DNA from: Winogradskyella aurantiaca
GTDB taxonomy: Bacteria; Bacteroidota; Bacteroidia; Flavobacteriales; Flavobacteriaceae
DNA: 64,000 nucleotides
NCBI RefSeq assembly: GCF_003362725.1
Contig: NZ_QKTV01000001.1
Coordinates: 186,001 to 250,000 of the forward strand
Direction: 5' to 3'
This document shows positions 61,769-64,000 of this stretch, one piece after another. The notes beneath the pieces are model-generated. The model saw only the letters and a list, made by a program, of their open reading frames with translations, did no database searches and was not told where the DNA came from. How positions within the stretch are numbered: position 1 is the stretch's first letter; every line of letters starts with the position of its first letter. A program made the position numbers and the translations under genes.

Positions 61769-63391
61769 ATGAAAAAATTATTAATTATTATTCCTGCACG
61801 TGGAGGTTCTAAAGGGATTCCTAGAAAAAACTTAAGAACGTTAAATGGGAAGCCTCTAATCTATTATTCCATTAAAAATTCGAATTTTTCCGACAAGTAT
61901 AAAATTGATTGCTATGTTTCAACTGATGATCAAGAAATTGAATTGATATCCAAAAAATTTGGAGCTTCAGTTATTAGAAGAACAGGTGATTTGTCTAATG
62001 ACATAGCTACATTGGACCCTGTAATTTATTATTCATTCAAAAAAATCAAAAGGAAATCTTCAAATATCGATTATGATGCCGTTATAACTATTCAGCCAAC
62101 TTCTCCACTATTAAGCCCTGATTCAATTGAAATGGCCGTTGACAATTTTTTTAGCAATAACTTGGACACTCTTATTTCTGGAATAGATGAGCGGCATTTG
62201 ACATGGAAGAAGATTAATAACAGATATGTACCTAATTACAAAGAACGATTAAACAGGCAGCAATTGCCTAAAGTATACAAAGAAACAGGTGGTTTTGTCA
62301 TCACCAAGCCAGAGTTTATTACAATAAATTCACGTTTTGGCCCAAAAGTTGAAATATTTCCTCTTAGTAAAAAAGAGAGTATAGATATTGATGATTTTGA
62401 TGACTGGAATTTATGTGAGTATTATATTAAAAGAAAGACAATTTTATTTGTTGTTTCTGGCTATTCGGAAATTGGTATGGGACATGTGTACAATACTTTA
62501 AGTATAGCCAATGAAATTTTAAACCACAGAGTGGTTTTTTTAGTTACTAAAAAAAGTCAGTTAGCCTATGATAAGATATCCGAATCTAACTATGAAGTTC
62601 ACCTTCAAAAAGAAGATGATATAATTGATGATATACTAAAGTATAAACCAGATGCAGTAATAAATGATATCTTGGATACTGAAAGAAGTTATATAATTAA
62701 GCTTAAATCGAACAGTATCAAGTGCATTAATTTTGAAGATTTAGGTGAAGGCGCTGAACTTGCTGACTTGGTTATAAATGCTATGTATCCTGAAAATAAA
62801 ATTAGTTTAAATCACTATTACGGCTCAAATTATTTTATTCTAAGGGATGAATTCTTATTTACAAAAAAAATTACAATTAAAGAAAATATAGAAAATATAC
62901 TGATTTCGTTTGGTGGGGTTGATCCGAACAATTATACCGAAAGAGTATTAGATCTTCTCTGTAGTAAATTTGACAAAAGCTATAATATCTCCGTTGTCAC
63001 AGGGTTAGGTTATAACGGATTTAGAAGGCTACAAAAAAAACACCCTAATATTGACATAAAAGTCAACATTAACAATATATCAGACGAATTTAAGAATTCT
63101 GATCTCATCTTTACCTCAGCAGGTAGAACTACTTTTGAAGCAGCTTCATTAGGTGTGCCATGCATCGTATTATGTCAAAACAGAAGAGAAACAACTCATT
63201 TCTTTGCCTCCGAAAAAAATGGCTTTTATAATTTAGGATTGGGGTATGAATCTTCGGATTCGAAAATTCTAATGGCATTTAATAAAGTAACGGACCTAAA
63301 ATTAAGACAATTAATGCATCAAAGAATGTTAAGTAATAGTATTAAAATGGGGAAACGAAGAGTTGTTAAATTAATTAATGAAGTTTTGTGA
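61769..63391 (+). CDS. CMP-nonulosonic acid synthetase fused to a PseG-like UDP-sugar hydrolase
   Basis: 540 residues from ATG 61769. Residues 1-220 are an acylneuraminate cytidylyltransferase: 'LIIIPARGGSKGIPRKNLRT' holds the CTP-binding loop and 'VITIQPTSPLLSPDSIEMAV' the core motif. From about 225 a PseG-type GT-B hydrolase follows: 'VVSGYSEIGMGHVYNTLSIA' with the GMGH motif, 'ILISFGGVDPNNYTERVLDL', and 'IFTSAGRTTFEAASLGVPCI'. PseG removes UDP from a 6-deoxy UDP-sugar in pseudaminic acid synthesis, so one chain holds two non-adjacent steps of a nonulosonic acid pathway. The start codon TTG at 61766 is less likely. The NeuB-family gene starts two bases after its stop. Confidence 0.88.
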   Translation: MKKLLIIIPARGGSKGIPRKNLRTLNGKPLIYYSIKNSNFSDKYKIDCYVSTDDQEIELISKKFGASVIRRTGDLSNDIATLDPVIYYSFKKIKRKSSNIDYDAVITIQPTSPLLSPDSIEMAVDNFFSNNLDTLISGIDERHLTWKKINNRYVPNYKERLNRQQLPKVYKETGGFVITKPEFITINSRFGPKVEIFPLSKKESIDIDDFDDWNLCEYYIKRKTILFVVSGYSEIGMGHVYNTLSIANEILNHRVVFLVTKKSQLAYDKISESNYEVHLQKEDDIIDDILKYKPDAVINDILDTERSYIIKLKSNSIKCINFEDLGEGAELADLVINAMYPENKISLNHYYGSNYFILRDEFLFTKKITIKENIENILISFGGVDPNNYTERVLDLLCSKFDKSYNISVVTGLGYNGFRRLQKKHPNIDIKVNINNISDEFKNSDLIFTSAGRTTFEAASLGVPCIVLCQNRRETTHFFASEKNGFYNLGLGYESSDSKILMAFNKVTDLKLRQLMHQRMLSNSIKMGKRRVVKLINEVL

Positions 63392-63392
63392 A

Positions 63393-64000
63393 ATGAGAAA
63401 ATTAAAAGAAATAATTAAAGATTTTAGTTATAATCCTTATTTAGTAGAAAGACCATATGTTATAGCTGAGGCTGGTGTAAACCATGAAGGATCAATGGAT
63501 CTCGCCAAGCAATTAATTGATGAGGCTAAAGAAGGTGGTGCGCATGCTATCAAGTTTCAAACCTATAAGGCTGAAACAATAGCGTCGAAATTCAGTCCAT
63601 CATACTGGGATACAACTAAAGAATCCACTAAGAGTCAGTTTGAACTATTTAAGAAATATGATAAATTTTGGAAAAAGGAATATGAAGAATTAAAAACATG
63701 TTGCGATAAAGCAAATATTGAGTTTTTATCTACACCATTTGACATTGAGTCAGCTAAGTTTCTAAATGACTTAATGGATGTTTTCAAAATATCATCTTCA
63801 GATATTACAAATACCCCCTTTATTGAGTATATGTGTAGTTTCAAAAAGCCAATTATTTTATCTACAGGAGCATCTTATCTTTGGGAAATACAAGAAGCCG
63901 TTGAGACAATAATGCACCATGGTCTTCCTTTATGTTTAATGCAATGTGTATTAAATTATCCCACTTTAGATCATAATGCAAATCTAGGTATGATAAAGGA
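63393..64000 (+). CDS. NeuB-family nonulosonic acid synthase, 3'-truncated by the window end
   Basis: About 202 residues visible from ATG 63393; the frame is open to the last base. 'RPYVIAEAGVNHEGSMDLAK' is the NeuB N-terminal motif, followed by 'HAIKFQTYKAE', 'FLSTPFDIESAKFLNDLM', 'VFKISSSDITNTPFI' and 'PIILSTGASYLWEIQEAVET'. The enzyme condenses phosphoenolpyruvate with an N-acetylated hexose such as ManNAc or a 2,4-diacetamido sugar. The AGVNH form of the first motif resembles NeuB and LegI; PseI usually shows a different (SGNH) form. The C-terminal antifreeze-like domain lies beyond the window. Confidence 0.9.
   Translation, partial: MRKLKEIIKDFSYNPYLVERPYVIAEAGVNHEGSMDLAKQLIDEAKEGGAHAIKFQTYKAETIASKFSPSYWDTTKESTKSQFELFKKYDKFWKKEYEELKTCCDKANIEFLSTPFDIESAKFLNDLMDVFKISSSDITNTPFIEYMCSFKKPIILSTGASYLWEIQEAVETIMHHGLPLCLMQCVLNYPTLDHNANLGMIK

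Overview
The window reads as chromosome of a marine member of the Flavobacteriaceae (Bacteroidota). Base composition is A+T rich (roughly 38-40% G+C by eye). Several upstream regions carry the Bacteroidota -7 box TAnnTTTG, sometimes with a TTG/TTTG box 17-20 bases upstream. Many genes lack an obvious Shine-Dalgarno. The gene content includes lineage-typical families: DUF4175 and DUF4837 proteins, a head GIN domain protein, GlnRS with a YqeY-like tail, many SC-lipobox lipoproteins, and an OMP_b-brl-type barrel. Most of the window is core genome. No insertion sequence, prophage or CRISPR array was seen.

Layout. 0-14 kb: envelope lipoproteins, an outer-membrane barrel, lepA, a cation/proton antiporter with an NAD-binding tail, an amino-acid permease fused to Usp domains, a metallo-hydrolase and two secreted or periplasmic peptidases (S8, M1). 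14-17 kb: an overlapping pair of an aspartoacylase/AstE-like amidohydrolase and a GCS2-type amide ligase with CBS domains. 17-22 kb: rnpA, an S41 protease, a two-domain OmpA protein, a GNAT, a CDF metal exporter with a natural hexahistidine, and rpiB. 21.9-22.5 kb: a gene-free, very A+T-rich tract. 22.5-34 kb: rnr, small envelope genes, tRNA-Cys, folB, glnS, an SPFH protein, gltX, an AlkB-type hydroxylase and the wreck of a small membrane gene. 34-41 kb: a giant DUF4175 protein, ybeY, then mnmG bracketed by two perfect parS centromere sites. 41.1-42.9 kb: a sparse accessory-looking pocket with two unrecognised genes and G+C-rich hairpin elements. 43-52 kb: holB, pgk and a cell-wall group (MltD-like transglycosylase, DUF4837, tatA, M23, GH3-family adenylase).

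52-64 kb: a long, tightly packed same-strand surface-polysaccharide locus. A Wzz-like chain-length protein and the four dTDP-L-rhamnose genes run directly into cysQ, a tandem DUF2061 membrane protein, cysC, cysD and cysN, then a lipoprotein, a CMP-sugar synthetase/PseG-like fusion and a NeuB-family synthase cut by the window end. Together these would supply dTDP-rhamnose, the sulfate donor PAPS and a CMP-nonulosonic acid. This suggests a rhamnose- and sialic-acid-like, sulfated surface glycan. No PAPS reductase or sulfite reductase is visible.

The most interesting signals are the parS pair around mnmG, the tandem DUF2061 protein inside a PAPS-forming operon, the ligase/hydrolase pair at 14-17 kb, the mixed PseG/NeuB nonulosonic acid genes at the right edge, and the accessory pocket at 41-43 kb.
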